Positions 53,401 through 63,320 of a stretch of DNA of 64,000 bases are shown here, piece by piece; within the stretch, counting starts at the first letter, position 1; each line of letters begins with the position of its first letter. The stretch spans positions 1 through 64,000 of the IMG/VR virus record IMGVR_UViG_3300044970_001619; one strand, 5' to 3'. The translations under genes and the position numbers were made by a program. This DNA comes from a virus. Below the pieces are notes generated by a model. The model saw only the letters and a program-made list of their open reading frames with translations. It searched no databases and was not told where the DNA came from.

Positions 53401-53458
53401 TGGTATTTGTGGAAGGGGTAAATGTATATCCAGTTTCCAGTATTGCCTTTCTTGCCAT
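50453..53458 (-). CDS. Large virion structural protein (1001 aa)
   Basis: Begins MARKAILETGYTFTPSTNTIVIPR. Thr/Ser/Gly/Asn-rich beta sequence with repeated small domains of the type TVT..H....G..V.V.G......NG.F.V....S.T.FTY. (about 255-300 and 385-440). I associate the pattern with T4-like cyanophage tail or baseplate proteins. ATG follows the collagen-like gene by 3 nt, so the two are co-transcribed. Confidence 0.75.
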   Translation of the reverse strand: MARKAILETGYTFTPSTNTIVIPRVIPRERLILITNVTTNTVIYNFSDSNLKANTYTVSTSGGTTTTTVVLNYNTAGMSSTDKLQITVDEYDEKFTPSEAYTDPVNKFRVSTPQALIDTDFEYGSQITKWENLAMINNRPFAYPSSVGITGIGTITLPTNSRTVTVVVSGGAPPGIGTAITVQDAYLNIANGNFIVESVGAGSTNFTYTARATNTTTVTNIFDSNKTGIFSGTTYTNAQIGGTPTFSWTSGTAIPVTTTVPHGLAIGNEVSVVGTSQVNANGSFVVATITSSTAFTYYSTTAPAANPTGGRIFVRPQGQFLHRPFDGGIIFTSNSNGNFEQAIRQTRRYFRYQSGKGIQVSSGTILKPSLQIDSLTSSGTTVTVQTKEQHNIQAATPGTQVTISGANESAYNGTFTITSVTGYNTFQYTALSTPSASPASGTYNCSVSSWYGCSNRLGSFDAQNGIFFEFDGQTLSAVRRSSTYQLAGKVSVTNGSNTITQTNATFPTVFSKQLNIGDFIVLRGQSYRVVDIASDTSMTISPSYRGATASFVIISKTQDTKYPQSSWNIDKCDGTGPSGYNIDLTKMQMFYIDYSWYGAGFIRWGFRGPTGDVIYCHKVPNNNVNTEAYMRSGNLPARYESESLPPTTKITGNVGASDTTIGIASTAGFPTAGTIVVRNANTYEYMNYAGIGTTAFTGVTRARSGSTSLALTVASGSNVATATTTNLQVGQRVIGGFPEGTYVSAIGVGNITLSQAATTANPTVIIPPMGASTGQAFTFSATDPVAVELAFPTYGPSISHWGTSVIMDGRYDDDKSLVFTYGQRTATTISPGATRALLAIRVAPSVDNGIAAAFGQRELINRMQLVLRNLGISIRGSNTSNILVQAFLNATPSTTNTWTNAIGNATGQQNSSLAQIVDYGGGSTTVTGGEVTAGIFSAGTDTLDLSTVRDLGNCILGGGGTTSNSGIFPDGPDTLTITVTNIAATGDVNVTARISWTEAQA

Positions 53459-53504
53459 AATTAATGAATACCTTTGTTATATTTATTAGAGTAGAAATAA
53501 GAGG

Positions 53505-55037
53505 TCATAGTCCAAACCTATGTTTTAGAGCATTATAGTTTTGTGAGATTTCTGCTGCGGAGAGTGCTCTGTTGTAAAGGTTGATGTAAGAACAATCACA
53601 TTTGAAATAATTTGTATTGCCTGGACTACTAAACAAACGAGTAAAATCTAATGTTGAAGAAACAAAAGGAGTAGCAAGTTGTGTTACCAAAGAACCATTA
53701 ATGTATATAAAGGGGGTAAGATTTGAATTCATTCCAAATACCAAATAGTTCCATCCTGTTCCAAGAGAAGCAGTTGCTGAATCTGGTGTTGAAGAATTTT
53801 CTTTAAAAATAAAAGTTGTGTTATTTGTTCCATAAATTCCAATCTCATAATCTCCAGCACCAAAATCTCTATCCGCAAGCATATGACACCAATTCACACC
53901 ATTTACTTGTGTGGATGGAACTCTCATCAAAAATCCCATCGTAAATCCTGCTGTTGATACTTCTACCGGTGATGAAAAAGATACATTTTCATCTACACCA
54001 TCAAAACTAAAATAATTTCCATTAAATACTGGAGAGTTGTTTATCGTTCCTTGTCTATTCCCTATCAAATCAGTCCAAGTAGTTCCAGTATTATTGAAAG
54101 AAGCATTCATTCCAGCATCTAAATCTAAAACCAATCCACTTCTTACAATATCTCTAAAATCACTGATTTCATCAATCTCATTATAAACAATCACCGACTT
54201 ATCAGTATTTTGTCTCATATATCTTCCTTGTCCTGCACCAAATGAAGTTCCCGAAAACTCATCATATACAGGGTCATAAGGAGCAAAAACATTCGCAGAA
54301 AGAAAAGTAGTAAAACCAACATTCTCATCAAATCCAGAACTATAGTATGTCCCAAGTCCTGTGATATTTGTGTTGGTTGTTGATGATAAAACTCTGGATA
54401 TTGCTGTGGTTGTTGTTGGTGTGTAATCTGTTGCTACTGAACCAATTTCTAATTGTGCTCCATAAAACAAAGTAGTTCCTATGGGACCAGCATCTCTTGA
54501 TGCTGGATAAATTCTGTACCGGAGGTTATTATTCAATCCATTATTTGCATCATTTACGACAAAATATATTCTTATCCACCCATTTGGATATAATACTTTT
54601 CCAAAAATTGTGGGAGTAATTCCTGGTCCTTCTGCAGCATTTGCAGTAAGTGTATCTGTGGAAAAATTATATCTAAGATAACTTCCTCTGGTACTAGTAC
54701 CTGTAAAAAATGCATAAAAATCAAGGATAGTTGCTGTACCCTGTTTTACAAAAATTGATAAACAATAGTTAGTTGTTGTACTTGGAGTTATTGATTTTGT
54801 TTGCTCAAATCCAGCACCATCAGAAGCAGTTGATTGGTCATCAATAGTCCAAGCACTATTGGATATATTATCAGGTCCTGTTACATTCTGTGCAAAAACA
54901 CAAGTTGCAGAAACTGGAGTCCAAGTACCAGTATTAAAACTATTGCTACGAAGAAGTAAATTCTCACTCATAGAGTAATCATCAAACTCAGTTGCGAGCA
55001 TTGATGCATATTGGTCTAATCTTCCTACAACACCCAT
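53505..55037 (-). CDS. Tail-fibre protein with LamG-like lectin domain (510 aa)
   Basis: Residues about 25-215 resemble a carbohydrate-binding jelly roll (LLLRSNSFNTGTWTPVSATC ... ITPSTTTNYCLSIFVKQG). About 325-510 is a concanavalin/LamG-type domain: VLDLDAGMNASFNNTGTTWTDLIGN, YFSFDGVDENVSFSSP, ending LYNRALSAAEISQNYNALKHRFGL. Both suggest glycan binding at the host surface. Confidence 0.8.
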   Translation of the reverse strand: MGVVGRLDQYASMLATEFDDYSMSENLLLRSNSFNTGTWTPVSATCVFAQNVTGPDNISNSAWTIDDQSTASDGAGFEQTKSITPSTTTNYCLSIFVKQGTATILDFYAFFTGTSTRGSYLRYNFSTDTLTANAAEGPGITPTIFGKVLYPNGWIRIYFVVNDANNGLNNNLRYRIYPASRDAGPIGTTLFYGAQLEIGSVATDYTPTTTTAISRVLSSTTNTNITGLGTYYSSGFDENVGFTTFLSANVFAPYDPVYDEFSGTSFGAGQGRYMRQNTDKSVIVYNEIDEISDFRDIVRSGLVLDLDAGMNASFNNTGTTWTDLIGNRQGTINNSPVFNGNYFSFDGVDENVSFSSPVEVSTAGFTMGFLMRVPSTQVNGVNWCHMLADRDFGAGDYEIGIYGTNNTTFIFKENSSTPDSATASLGTGWNYLVFGMNSNLTPFIYINGSLVTQLATPFVSSTLDFTRLFSSPGNTNYFKCDCSYINLYNRALSAAEISQNYNALKHRFGL

Positions 55038-55041
55038 AATC

Positions 55042-58000
55042 TTATCCTGCTACAAAGTCCAAACTATTTGCAGTTGAGTTGTACTGTATATAGAAGTTTG
55101 TGGTTCCTGCGGTTCCACCGAATCTCATTTTATTTGTGGAGGTTACTCGGGCATCTCCTGCAATATCTGCGGTAAATGCTGGACTTGCAGTTCCAATACC
55201 AACTGAACCAATACCAGTCACAACAAAGGGACTACTATCGGGATTAGCAGAATCTTCAACTACAAGAGCATTACCAGAACCAAGTTGAGTAATGCGAACC
55301 ATATCACTTGATGTAGTTCCAGAGAATAATCCAGCAATACTTGTTGCTGTTGGAACTACATTTAAAGTTGCTCCTGGATTTGTGGTTCCAACTCCAAGAT
55401 TACCAGAAACATAAGCACCACCAGTCACCTGAAGTCTTTGCGATGATGTTCCGGTTAATACATCAGTTCCAATTCCAACTTCTCCAGTAGAATGAACTAC
55501 AACTCTATTGATTAAATTTGCAGATGTAGCAACCGATTCAAAAGAAGCACCACCAACGAATGTTCCACTTGGAAATGTATCAATTCTAATTTGACCTGCT
55601 GCAAGTCGGATTCTATCTTGTCCTCCACTTGCATCAGCATCATTTCCTTTGAATAAGAATAATTCAGATCTTTCTGTTCCAGTGCTCCAAATTCTTTCAC
55701 CAATATAAGTGTGATTATAAGAACCAGGAAGATCTCCAGTGGTTCCATAAAATGCAATATAGTTTGAAGTTGTCGAAATTCCAAGTCTTAAATTACCATC
55801 AACTTGAAGTCTTTCACCTGGACTTGTTGTTCCTACACCAACAGAACCAGAAACATAAGCACCACCAGTAACTTGAAGTTTTTGTGATGCTGTTCCAGTA
55901 TCTAATGTACTTCCAATCGTTATATTTCCACCAGAAGGTAATAGAGAAAGATTTCTATAAGCAACATTTTGTTCAACAGATTCAATTGACCAATATGGTT
56001 TAGTTACTGAAGAACTACTCCTTGCTATTAATAATTGGAATGGATTTGTTGCATCATTAGAACTGAGTGCAAAAGGACTTCCATCAGCAGAAGTCTTTAT
56101 TGCATTACCATATACTGATAATTTGTATCCTGGATTTGTGATTCCAATACCAACAGAACCAGAAACATAAGCACCACCAGTAACTTGAAGTTTTTGTGAT
56201 GCAGTTCCTGTTTCTGATGTTGCTCCAATTAACAGATTTCTGTTGCTAGTAATTCTTGCTGCTTCTGTTCCATAAGTTAAGTTGGGAAGTAAAATTGTTC
56301 CCAATCCAACCGTTCCAGTATTGAAAACAATTGCAGTTGGTGCTGTATTAATATCGGAGAATGTTCCTTCTGAAATACCAGATATAGAAGCACCATAAGT
56401 AATTCCAGTTGTAATTCCTGGTGCTGTTGAGAAGTTACCACCAAAGATTATGTTTCCGAGCATATTCCCACTTGGAGTGGGAAGGTTCATGTTATATTTT
56501 TCAAGAACCAGAGTTCCCGCAAAAGATTGTGATGAATTACTATCAACCCTCTGACCACGAACTCTTACTGTTGGGGAACCACTATTACCAGTTTGATCAG
56601 AAGAATCTAAATAAAGACCATCATTAGATCCAGCACGAACATGAAGTTTTCTTGTTGGATTGTTAGTACCTACACCAATAGAACCACTTGCATTAATAAC
56701 AAATGGAGTAGAATCGGGATTTGTTTCGTCTTCAACAACCAGAGCATTACCAGAACCAAGTTGAGTAATACGAACCATATCACTTGATGTGGTTCCAGAG
56801 AAGAGTCCAGCAATACTTGTAGATGTTGGGACTACATTTAAAGTTGCTCCTAGATTTGTGGTTCCTATACCAACTCTTTGATTTGTTGCATCATAAACAA
56901 AATTAGTTGCTCCAGCAGAAACATTGTTATTATTAAAAATAACTTGAGTATTAGATCCTGCAATAGGGCCAGTCAATCCCTGAAGACCTTGTGTACCTTG
57001 TGTTCCCTGAAGACCTTGAGTTCCTTGTGTTCCTTGAGTTCCTTGAAGACCTTGAGTGCCCTGACTACCTTGAGTTCCTTGTGTTCCTTGAGTACCTTGA
57101 GTTCCTTGTGTTCCTTGAGTTCCTTGAAGACCTTGAGTGCCCTGACTACCTTGAGTTCCTTGTGTTCCTTGAGTACCTTGAGTTCCTTGTGTTCCTTGTG
57201 TTCCCTGAAGACCTTGAGTACCTTGAGTTCCTTGAAGACCCTGAAGACCTTGAGTACCCTGTGTTCCTTGAGTACCCTGTGTTCCTTGAGTGCCCTGAGT
57301 TCCTTGAAGACCTTGGAGACCTTGAGTTCCTTGAGTGCCCTGAAGTCCTTGAGTACCTTGAGTTCCTTGAGTACCCTGAGTGCCCTGAGTTCCTTGTCTT
57401 CCTTGAAGTCCTTGGAGACCTTGAGTACCCTGAGTTCCTTGAGTTCCTTGAGTTCCTTGAGTTCCTTGAGTACCCTGAGTTCCTTGTGTACCTTGTGTAC
57501 CTTGTGTACCTTGTGTACCTTGTGTACCTTGAAGTCCTTGAACTCCTAAAACATTTGCAAGTTCATAAGCATAAAGGACTGGACCAGTGTTTTCACCAAA
57601 GGCAACATTACCTCCAGCTAAAGTTACAACTTTTAAATTATATGAATATGTTCCAGCAGAAGGAGTATCAATTACAGAAAGGGCATATGGGGAGTTTTCA
57701 CTTCCAGCAGAACCTTCAAACTGAATGTCGTTTCCAATTGGGGTATTATCTCTGTATAATTGCAGACGACCCCAAACACCAGCAGCTAGATTTTCAGCAT
57801 CTCCAGTTACAGTGACCTGAACTGGATTTCCATTAGTTGTAATAGTAGTTGTAACAATACCAACTGGGAAAGAAGCACTACTTAATACTGTTACTTTTGT
57901 ACCTAAAGTTTGCGAATAGTTTAATCCACCAACTGCAAATGAAGGTCCCTGAAGACCTTGAGTACCTTGAGTTCCCTGCAATCCTTGAAGAGAACTAACA

Positions 58001-61000
58001 GTTATAGTTGCAGTGCTTCCAGCAACTGTGGCACTTATGGCATCTCCAGTAAAGTTTAGTATTGTTGCACTTCCTTGCGGAGAATTCTCATCTCTAATAT
58101 TAATTGCATTTGTTGTCGCAGCACCAGCAGCACTTACTGTTCCCCAACTCCAATTTCCTGTACCATCTGCAATTGGAACATAAGAAGCAGTACCAAAATC
58201 AGTACCATTTGGAGATAATTGATTGACATCAAGTTTATTGATAGTTGCAATTCCAGTTATGTCAAGATTTGGAGAAGATATTTTACTATCAGTAACTTGC
58301 ATTCCCCCTGCAGCAAGTCTTACACCAAATGGGACTTGAGTTGAACCAATACCAACACCATAATTGATTAACCAAGCATCAGTGCCAAGTCCAGAGAATG
58401 CTCCAGACTTAAACCACATAATTTTCTTATATGTTGAAGGTGATGTCTCAATTCCAGCAATAAACAGATTAACTAATGGACTACCTTCAGTAGAAGCAAC
58501 AGCAATGCCACCGTGATTTGCTGTTATATCTGTAGAAACATCTTGCCCTAAAGCATTGGTTGTGAAACCAAGAATAATATCAGCATCGAGAACTCTTAAA
58601 TCTTGAGCAGTAACAATTGTTGTTGTTCCACCAATACTTAAATTATTAGTAATGTTAACATTATAAGCACTCAGAGTCGTTCCATCAAAAGTTAAGTTTG
58701 CAGAACCAGTTGGATTATTAGAGCCATCTTTATAAACAACTTGATTTGCTGAACCAGCAACAGGTCCAGTAGTTCCTTGAGTTCCTTGAGTTCCTTGTGT
58801 ACCTTGTGTACCTTGTGTTCCCTGAGTGCCTTGAATACCCTGAGTTCCCTGAGTACCTTGTGTTCCCTGAAGACCTTGAGTCCCCTGTCTTCCTTGAGTT
58901 CCTTGTCTTCCCTGAGTACCTTGAAGTCCTTGAAGACCTTGAGTTCCCTGTGTTCCTTGTGTTCCTTGTGTTCCCTGAGTGCCCTGTGTTCCCTGAGTAC
59001 CTTGAGTACCTTGAAGACCTTGAAGACCTTGAGTACCCTGAGTGCCTTGAGTTCCCTGAGACCCCTGAGTTCCTTGTGTTCCTTGTGTTCCTTGTGTTCC
59101 CTGAGTGCCCTGTGTTCCCTGAGTACCTTGAGTACCTTGAAGACCTTGAAGACCTTGAGTTCCCTGAGTGCCTTGAGTGCCTTGAGTTCCCTGAGTTCCT
59201 TGTGTTCCCTGAGTTCCTTGTGTTCCTTGTGTTCCTTGTGTTCCCTGAGTGCCCTGTGTTCCCTGAGTACCTTGAGTACCTTGAAGACCTTGAAGACCTT
59301 GAAGACCTTGAGTACCTTGAGTTCCCTGAGTGCCTTGAGTGCCTTGAGTTCCCTGAGTTCCTTGTGTTCCCTGAGTACCTTGAGTTCCCTGTGTTCCTTG
59401 ACGACCTTGAAGACCTTGAAGACCTTGAGTGCCTTGAGTGCCTTGAGTTCCCTGTGTTCCCTGTGTTCCCTGTGTTCCTTGAGTACCTTGTGTACCTTGT
59501 GTTCCTTGAAGTCCTTGAAGACCTTGAAGACCTTGAAGACCTTGAGTTCCTTGAAGTCCTTGAGTTCCTTGAGTACCTTGTGTACCTTGTGTACCTTGTG
59601 TACCTTGTGTACCTTGTGTTCCCTGAGTGCCTTGAGTTCCCTGTGTTCCCTGTGTTCCTTGAAGTCCTTGAAGACCTTGAGTTCCTTGAGTACCTTGAGT
59701 ACCTTGTGTACCTTGTGTTCCCTGAGTGCCTTGAGTTCCCTGTGTTCCCTGTGTTCCTTGAAGTCCTTGAAGACCTTGAGTCCCTTGAGTTCCTTGAGTT
59801 CCCTGAGTGCCCTGTGTGCCCTGTGTACCTTGAGTACCTTGAAGACCTTGAGCACCTTGAGTTCCCTGTGTTCCTTGAGCACCTTGAGTACCTTGTGTAC
59901 CTTGTGTTCCCTGTGTTCCCTGAGTACCTTGTGTTCCCTGAGTACCTTGAGTACCTTGTGTTCCCTGAGTACCTTGAGTACCTTGGGTTCCCTGAAGACC
60001 TTGAAGACCTTGAGTTCCCTGTGTGCCCTGTGTACCTTGAGTACCTTGAGTACCTTGAGTACCTTGGGTTCCCTGAAGACCTTGAGTACCTTGGGTTCCC
60101 TGAAGACCTTGAGTACCTTGAGTTCCCTGAGTTCCCTGAGTTCCCTGAGTTCCCTGAGTGCCTTGAGTACCTTGGGTTCCCTGAAGACCTTGAGTACCTT
60201 GAGTTCCCTGTGTTCCTTGAGTTCCCTGAGTACCTTGTGTTCCCTGAGTACCTTGAGTACCTTGGGTTCCCTGAAGACCTTGAAGACCTTGAGTTCCCTG
60301 TGTGCCCTGTGTACCTTGAGTACCTTGAGTACCTTGAGTACCTTGTGTTCCCTGAGTACCTTGAGTACCTTGGGTTCCCTGAAGACCTTGAGTACCTTGA
60401 GTTCCCTGTGTTCCTTGAGTTCCCTGAGTGCCTTGAGTACCTTGTGTTCCCTGAGTGCCTTGAGTTCCCTGTGTTCCCTGTGTTCCCTGAGTGCCTTGAA
60501 GACCCTGAAGACCTTGTGTTCCCTGAGTTCCCTGAGTACCTTGTGTTCCCTGTGTACCTTGTGTTCCCTGAAGACCTTGAGTTCCTTGAAGAGCAGCATT
60601 TTGAATAGTTGCTTTTCCTACAACTGCTCCACTCACATCATAAAGTGCTATAAAATCATTACTTTGTGGGTCATTAATTGTCGTAAGACCATTAATATCA
60701 AGATTTGTTGCTGTTCCAATAAATCTGGTTGCTGTTATAAGTCCAGAAGAATTAATATTTCTAACAACTGCTAAATCATTTTCAGTAAATTGTACATTAC
60801 CAGCAGCAAGTCTTGTTCCAGTTGGGAATTGTGTTGAACCAATACCGACTGCATAATTGATTAACCAAGCATCAGTTCCAAGTCCAGCAAAAGTGCCTTC
60901 CTTGAACCACATAATTTTCTTATATGTGGAAGGTGCTGTCTCAATTCCAGTAACAAATAAATTAACTAATGGATTTCCTTCTGTTGAAGCAAGAGCAACA

Positions 61001-63312
61001 CCACCATGATTTGCAGTATTATCGTTAGAAACATCATTACCAAATGCATCAGTTCTATAACCAAGAATAATATCAGGGTCTGTGACAACCAATTCTTGAA
61101 CATTAACAAATGCAGTTGTACCACCAATTGTGATATTTCCAGTTACATTTAAGTTACGATTGATTTGAACATCTCTAGTTACTGTTAAATCTTGAGGAAC
61201 AACTAGATTATTTGGAAGACTTAATACTGGAGTTGAACCTTCACCAGTTCCACCAGTAACAGTAATTTGATTTGAAGTTCCAGAAACTGACTGAATATAA
61301 TCACCAGTAGTATCTGAACCAAGAGCAACACTATTTGGTTGAATTGTTGCTGCTAAAGATACATTACCAGTTCCATCAAAACTGACTGGTGAAGCAACAA
61401 TATCTCCAGTAATTTCAAAAGTTCTTGCAGTTTCAAGGTTTGTTGCTGTAGTTGCTGTACCTGTTAAGTTACCTACAAAACTTGAAGCAGTTACAACACC
61501 TGAGGAATTAATAGTTTGAGCCGTTAAATTAGTAACACTGGTGACTCCGAGTGTTGATACTCCGATAACTTGAAGATTTTTAGTTGTGGTAAGACCAGTA
61601 ACACCCAAGGTTGCTAAAGTGGAAATTCCAATATAAGATAAATTAGTACCTGAAAGATAATCAATCGTACCTGTTGTTACGTCAAGGGTTTCGATTGTTC
61701 CAATACCAGTTACATTGATATTACGAGCAATAAGTTCATCAAAAGTAATATCATCAGCAACATACAGGTCACCACCAACATAAATGTCACCAGAGAAAGT
61801 AGCTATTCCAATAAATGTAGAAACCCCAGAGACATAGAGATTAGTATTAGTCAAATAATCAATAGTACCTGTAGTGGCATCTAAAGTAATGATAGTTCCA
61901 ATACCAGAAGTGTTGAGGTTGGTATTTGTTAGGTAATCGATAGTACCTGTATTGGCATCTAATGTTTCAACAGTCCCAATGCCACTAACCTTAAAATCAC
62001 CATAGACATCAAGTTTTGAAGTTGGATTTGTAGTTCCTACACCAACAAAACCACTATTTATTATTATAAATTTCGTATCTAAATTTCCAGAAGTAGCAAC
62101 TTCTTCAAAAGAACCTGAAGTTGGAATTGTATAAGTATCAAATCTAATTTCTGCTGCTGCTAATCGAATTCTATCTGGTCCTTCAACTGATAAATCGTGG
62201 TCGTTCCCTTTAAATATAAGAAGTTCGGATTCTTCTGTTGCAGGAGTGTAAATTCTTTCTCCAATAAAGGTGTGAGTAAATCCTCCATTAGGAGAATCTC
62301 CAGTTGTACCTTTAAACGCAATATAATTTGAATCAGAAGAACCTAATCTGATATTTCCATCAACTTGAAGTTTTTCTAATGGATTTTCAACACCAACACC
62401 AACAGAACCAATACCAGTAACTACAAAAGGGCTGGAATCTGGATTAGCATCCCTAACAACTAATGCATTCCCAGTTCCAGTTTGAGTGATTTTGAGAGCA
62501 TCACTGGAACTGTTAACTGTTATATCAGTGATTCCAAAATTACTATTCCCAGAAACAGTAAGACTTTGGGCAGTTAATTGTGTTGCAGATGTGATACCAA
62601 GAGTACTAATTCCACTATAATACAGGTCAATACCAGAAAGATAGTCAATAACACCAGTAGTAACATCTAACGATGTAATAGTACCAACACCTGATACATA
62701 AAGATTACCAGTTGTTGTTAAACCAGAAAATCTTGCGTTTCTCCATCTATTACTTTCTAAACCAATATCATACGTATTGTCATATTTTGGAACTAAATTT
62801 GATACAAATTCACCACCAACATTAATATCATCAGAAGTAGAGTCACCAATTCCAATTGTCCCACCCCTAAAAATTGCTGTTCCTATAAAGTTAGAACTTC
62901 CAGCAACTTCTAAATTTCCACCGATATATAAGTTTCCGCCAGTTGTAGTAATGCCACCACCAAATGCTAAGGTTGTTACTCCAATACTTTTTAAATTACC
63001 ATTTATAACTAAGTCATTTAAAATGTCTGCAGATGCATTAATATCTACATTATTATTAAAAGTTGAAATTCCAGAAACATATAAACTACTTAGTGATGTC
63101 GCAGAACCAATTAATTCACCATCAACATAAAAACCCTTAGCAGTAAGAATTCCAGTAAATTCACCATCTCCAATTACATATAAACTTCTACCCTCAGAAG
63201 TTGTAGTTCCTATTCCTACATTTCCAATAACTTCAAGTACTGTTTTCCCTTCTGTATAAGAACTTATACCAATCTTAAAGTTTTTTTGACGATTGCTGAG
63301 GTACTTTGCCAT
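55042..63312 (-). CDS. Giant collagen-like tail-fibre protein (2756 aa)
   Basis: Begins MAKYLSNRQKNFKIGISSYTEGK. About residues 1-900 hold repeated beta units (GIGTIETLDVTTGTIDYL, GVGTTNPTSKLDVYGD). Collagen-like G-x-y blocks fall at about 905-1515 (mostly GTQ, GLQ) and about 1920-2112, with a short one near 1780. Between and after them are more beta domains, including repeated (GATLNVVPT, IAFYGTTGD, YIGERI) units. It ends SLDFVAG without a visible self-cleaving chaperone. Probably a long trimeric fibre whose triple helices act as stiff rods. Confidence 0.85.
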   Translation of the reverse strand: MAKYLSNRQKNFKIGISSYTEGKTVLEVIGNVGIGTTTSEGRSLYVIGDGEFTGILTAKGFYVDGELIGSATSLSSLYVSGISTFNNNVDINASADILNDLVINGNLKSIGVTTLAFGGGITTTGGNLYIGGNLEVAGSSNFIGTAIFRGGTIGIGDSTSDDINVGGEFVSNLVPKYDNTYDIGLESNRWRNARFSGLTTTGNLYVSGVGTITSLDVTTGVIDYLSGIDLYYSGISTLGITSATQLTAQSLTVSGNSNFGITDITVNSSSDALKITQTGTGNALVVRDANPDSSPFVVTGIGSVGVGVENPLEKLQVDGNIRLGSSDSNYIAFKGTTGDSPNGGFTHTFIGERIYTPATEESELLIFKGNDHDLSVEGPDRIRLAAAEIRFDTYTIPTSGSFEEVATSGNLDTKFIIINSGFVGVGTTNPTSKLDVYGDFKVSGIGTVETLDANTGTIDYLTNTNLNTSGIGTIITLDATTGTIDYLTNTNLYVSGVSTFIGIATFSGDIYVGGDLYVADDITFDELIARNINVTGIGTIETLDVTTGTIDYLSGTNLSYIGISTLATLGVTGLTTTKNLQVIGVSTLGVTSVTNLTAQTINSSGVVTASSFVGNLTGTATTATNLETARTFEITGDIVASPVSFDGTGNVSLAATIQPNSVALGSDTTGDYIQSVSGTSNQITVTGGTGEGSTPVLSLPNNLVVPQDLTVTRDVQINRNLNVTGNITIGGTTAFVNVQELVVTDPDIILGYRTDAFGNDVSNDNTANHGGVALASTEGNPLVNLFVTGIETAPSTYKKIMWFKEGTFAGLGTDAWLINYAVGIGSTQFPTGTRLAAGNVQFTENDLAVVRNINSSGLITATRFIGTATNLDINGLTTINDPQSNDFIALYDVSGAVVGKATIQNAALQGTQGLQGTQGTQGTQGTQGTQGTQGLQGLQGTQGTQGTQGTQGTQGTQGTQGTQGTQGTQGTQGTQGLQGTQGTQGTQGTQGTQGTQGTQGTQGTQGTQGLQGLQGTQGTQGTQGTQGTQGTQGTQGTQGTQGLQGTQGTQGTQGTQGTQGTQGTQGTQGLQGTQGTQGLQGTQGTQGTQGTQGTQGTQGTQGLQGLQGTQGTQGTQGTQGTQGTQGTQGTQGTQGTQGTQGTQGAQGTQGTQGAQGLQGTQGTQGTQGTQGTQGTQGTQGLQGLQGTQGTQGTQGTQGTQGTQGTQGTQGTQGLQGLQGTQGTQGTQGTQGTQGTQGTQGTQGTQGTQGTQGLQGTQGLQGLQGLQGLQGTQGTQGTQGTQGTQGTQGTQGTQGTQGLQGLQGRQGTQGTQGTQGTQGTQGTQGTQGTQGTQGTQGLQGLQGLQGTQGTQGTQGTQGTQGTQGTQGTQGTQGTQGTQGTQGTQGTQGLQGLQGTQGTQGTQGTQGTQGTQGTQGTQGSQGTQGTQGTQGLQGLQGTQGTQGTQGTQGTQGTQGTQGTQGLQGLQGTQGRQGTQGRQGTQGLQGTQGTQGTQGIQGTQGTQGTQGTQGTQGTQGTTGPVAGSANQVVYKDGSNNPTGSANLTFDGTTLSAYNVNITNNLSIGGTTTIVTAQDLRVLDADIILGFTTNALGQDVSTDITANHGGIAVASTEGSPLVNLFIAGIETSPSTYKKIMWFKSGAFSGLGTDAWLINYGVGIGSTQVPFGVRLAAGGMQVTDSKISSPNLDITGIATINKLDVNQLSPNGTDFGTASYVPIADGTGNWSWGTVSAAGAATTNAINIRDENSPQGSATILNFTGDAISATVAGSTATITVSSLQGLQGTQGTQGLQGPSFAVGGLNYSQTLGTKVTVLSSASFPVGIVTTTITTNGNPVQVTVTGDAENLAAGVWGRLQLYRDNTPIGNDIQFEGSAGSENSPYALSVIDTPSAGTYSYNLKVVTLAGGNVAFGENTGPVLYAYELANVLGVQGLQGTQGTQGTQGTQGTQGTQGTQGTQGTQGTQGTQGTQGLQGLQGRQGTQGTQGTQGTQGTQGLQGTQGTQGLQGLQGTQGTQGTQGTQGTQGTQGLQGLQGTQGTQGLQGTQGTQGTQGTQGTQGTQGSQGTQGLQGTQGTQGTQGTQGTQGTQGSQGTQGLQGTQGTQGTQGLQGTQGTQGLQGLTGPIAGSNTQVIFNNNNVSAGATNFVYDATNQRVGIGTTNLGATLNVVPTSTSIAGLFSGTTSSDMVRITQLGSGNALVVEDETNPDSTPFVINASGSIGVGTNNPTRKLHVRAGSNDGLYLDSSDQTGNSGSPTVRVRGQRVDSNSSQSFAGTLVLEKYNMNLPTPSGNMLGNIIFGGNFSTAPGITTGITYGASISGISEGTFSDINTAPTAIVFNTGTVGLGTILLPNLTYGTEAARITSNRNLLIGATSETGTASQKLQVTGGAYVSGSVGIGITNPGYKLSVYGNAIKTSADGSPFALSSNDATNPFQLLIARSSSSVTKPYWSIESVEQNVAYRNLSLLPSGGNITIGSTLDTGTASQKLQVTGGAYVSGSVGVGTTSPGERLQVDGNLRLGISTTSNYIAFYGTTGDLPGSYNHTYIGERIWSTGTERSELFLFKGNDADASGGQDRIRLAAGQIRIDTFPSGTFVGGASFESVATSANLINRVVVHSTGEVGIGTDVLTGTSSQRLQVTGGAYVSGNLGVGTTNPGATLNVVPTATSIAGLFSGTTSSDMVRITQLGSGNALVVEDSANPDSSPFVVTGIGSVGIGTASPAFTADIAGDARVTSTNKMRFGGTAGTTNFYIQYNSTANSLDFVAG
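56975..57545 (-). repeat. Period-9 DNA repeat coding GTQ/GLQ triplets, distal block
   Basis: Tandem units GGNACNCAR on the minus strand. Open frames on the plus strand in this block arise only because the 9-nt unit lacks stops. Confidence 0.85.
58770..60595 (-). repeat. Period-9 DNA repeat coding GTQ/GLQ triplets, proximal block
   Basis: About 1.8 kb of near-identical 9-nt units with larger duplicated segments (for example GTQ-runs ending GLQGLQ recur in blocks). Likely to expand and contract by slippage or recombination, and prone to assembly error. Confidence 0.85.
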
Positions 63313-63320
63313 TTTTGGTA

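Noticed and set aside
55042-55290. Intramolecular chaperone (self-cleaving) domain at the C-terminus of the giant fibre
   Set aside because: The sequence ends in ordinary beta repeat (SLDFVAG) with no Ser/Lys peptidase signature.
58770-60595. Possible CRISPR array suggested by dense direct repeats
   Set aside because: Units are 9 nt, in frame, coding and without unique spacers.
58692-60774. Long open frames on both strands (600 codons or more) over the proximal collagen block
   Set aside because: They are alternative readings of 9-nt repeats that lack stop codons; composition is pure LEY/SLS/REL periodic and only the GTQ/GLQ frame joins normal protein at both ends.
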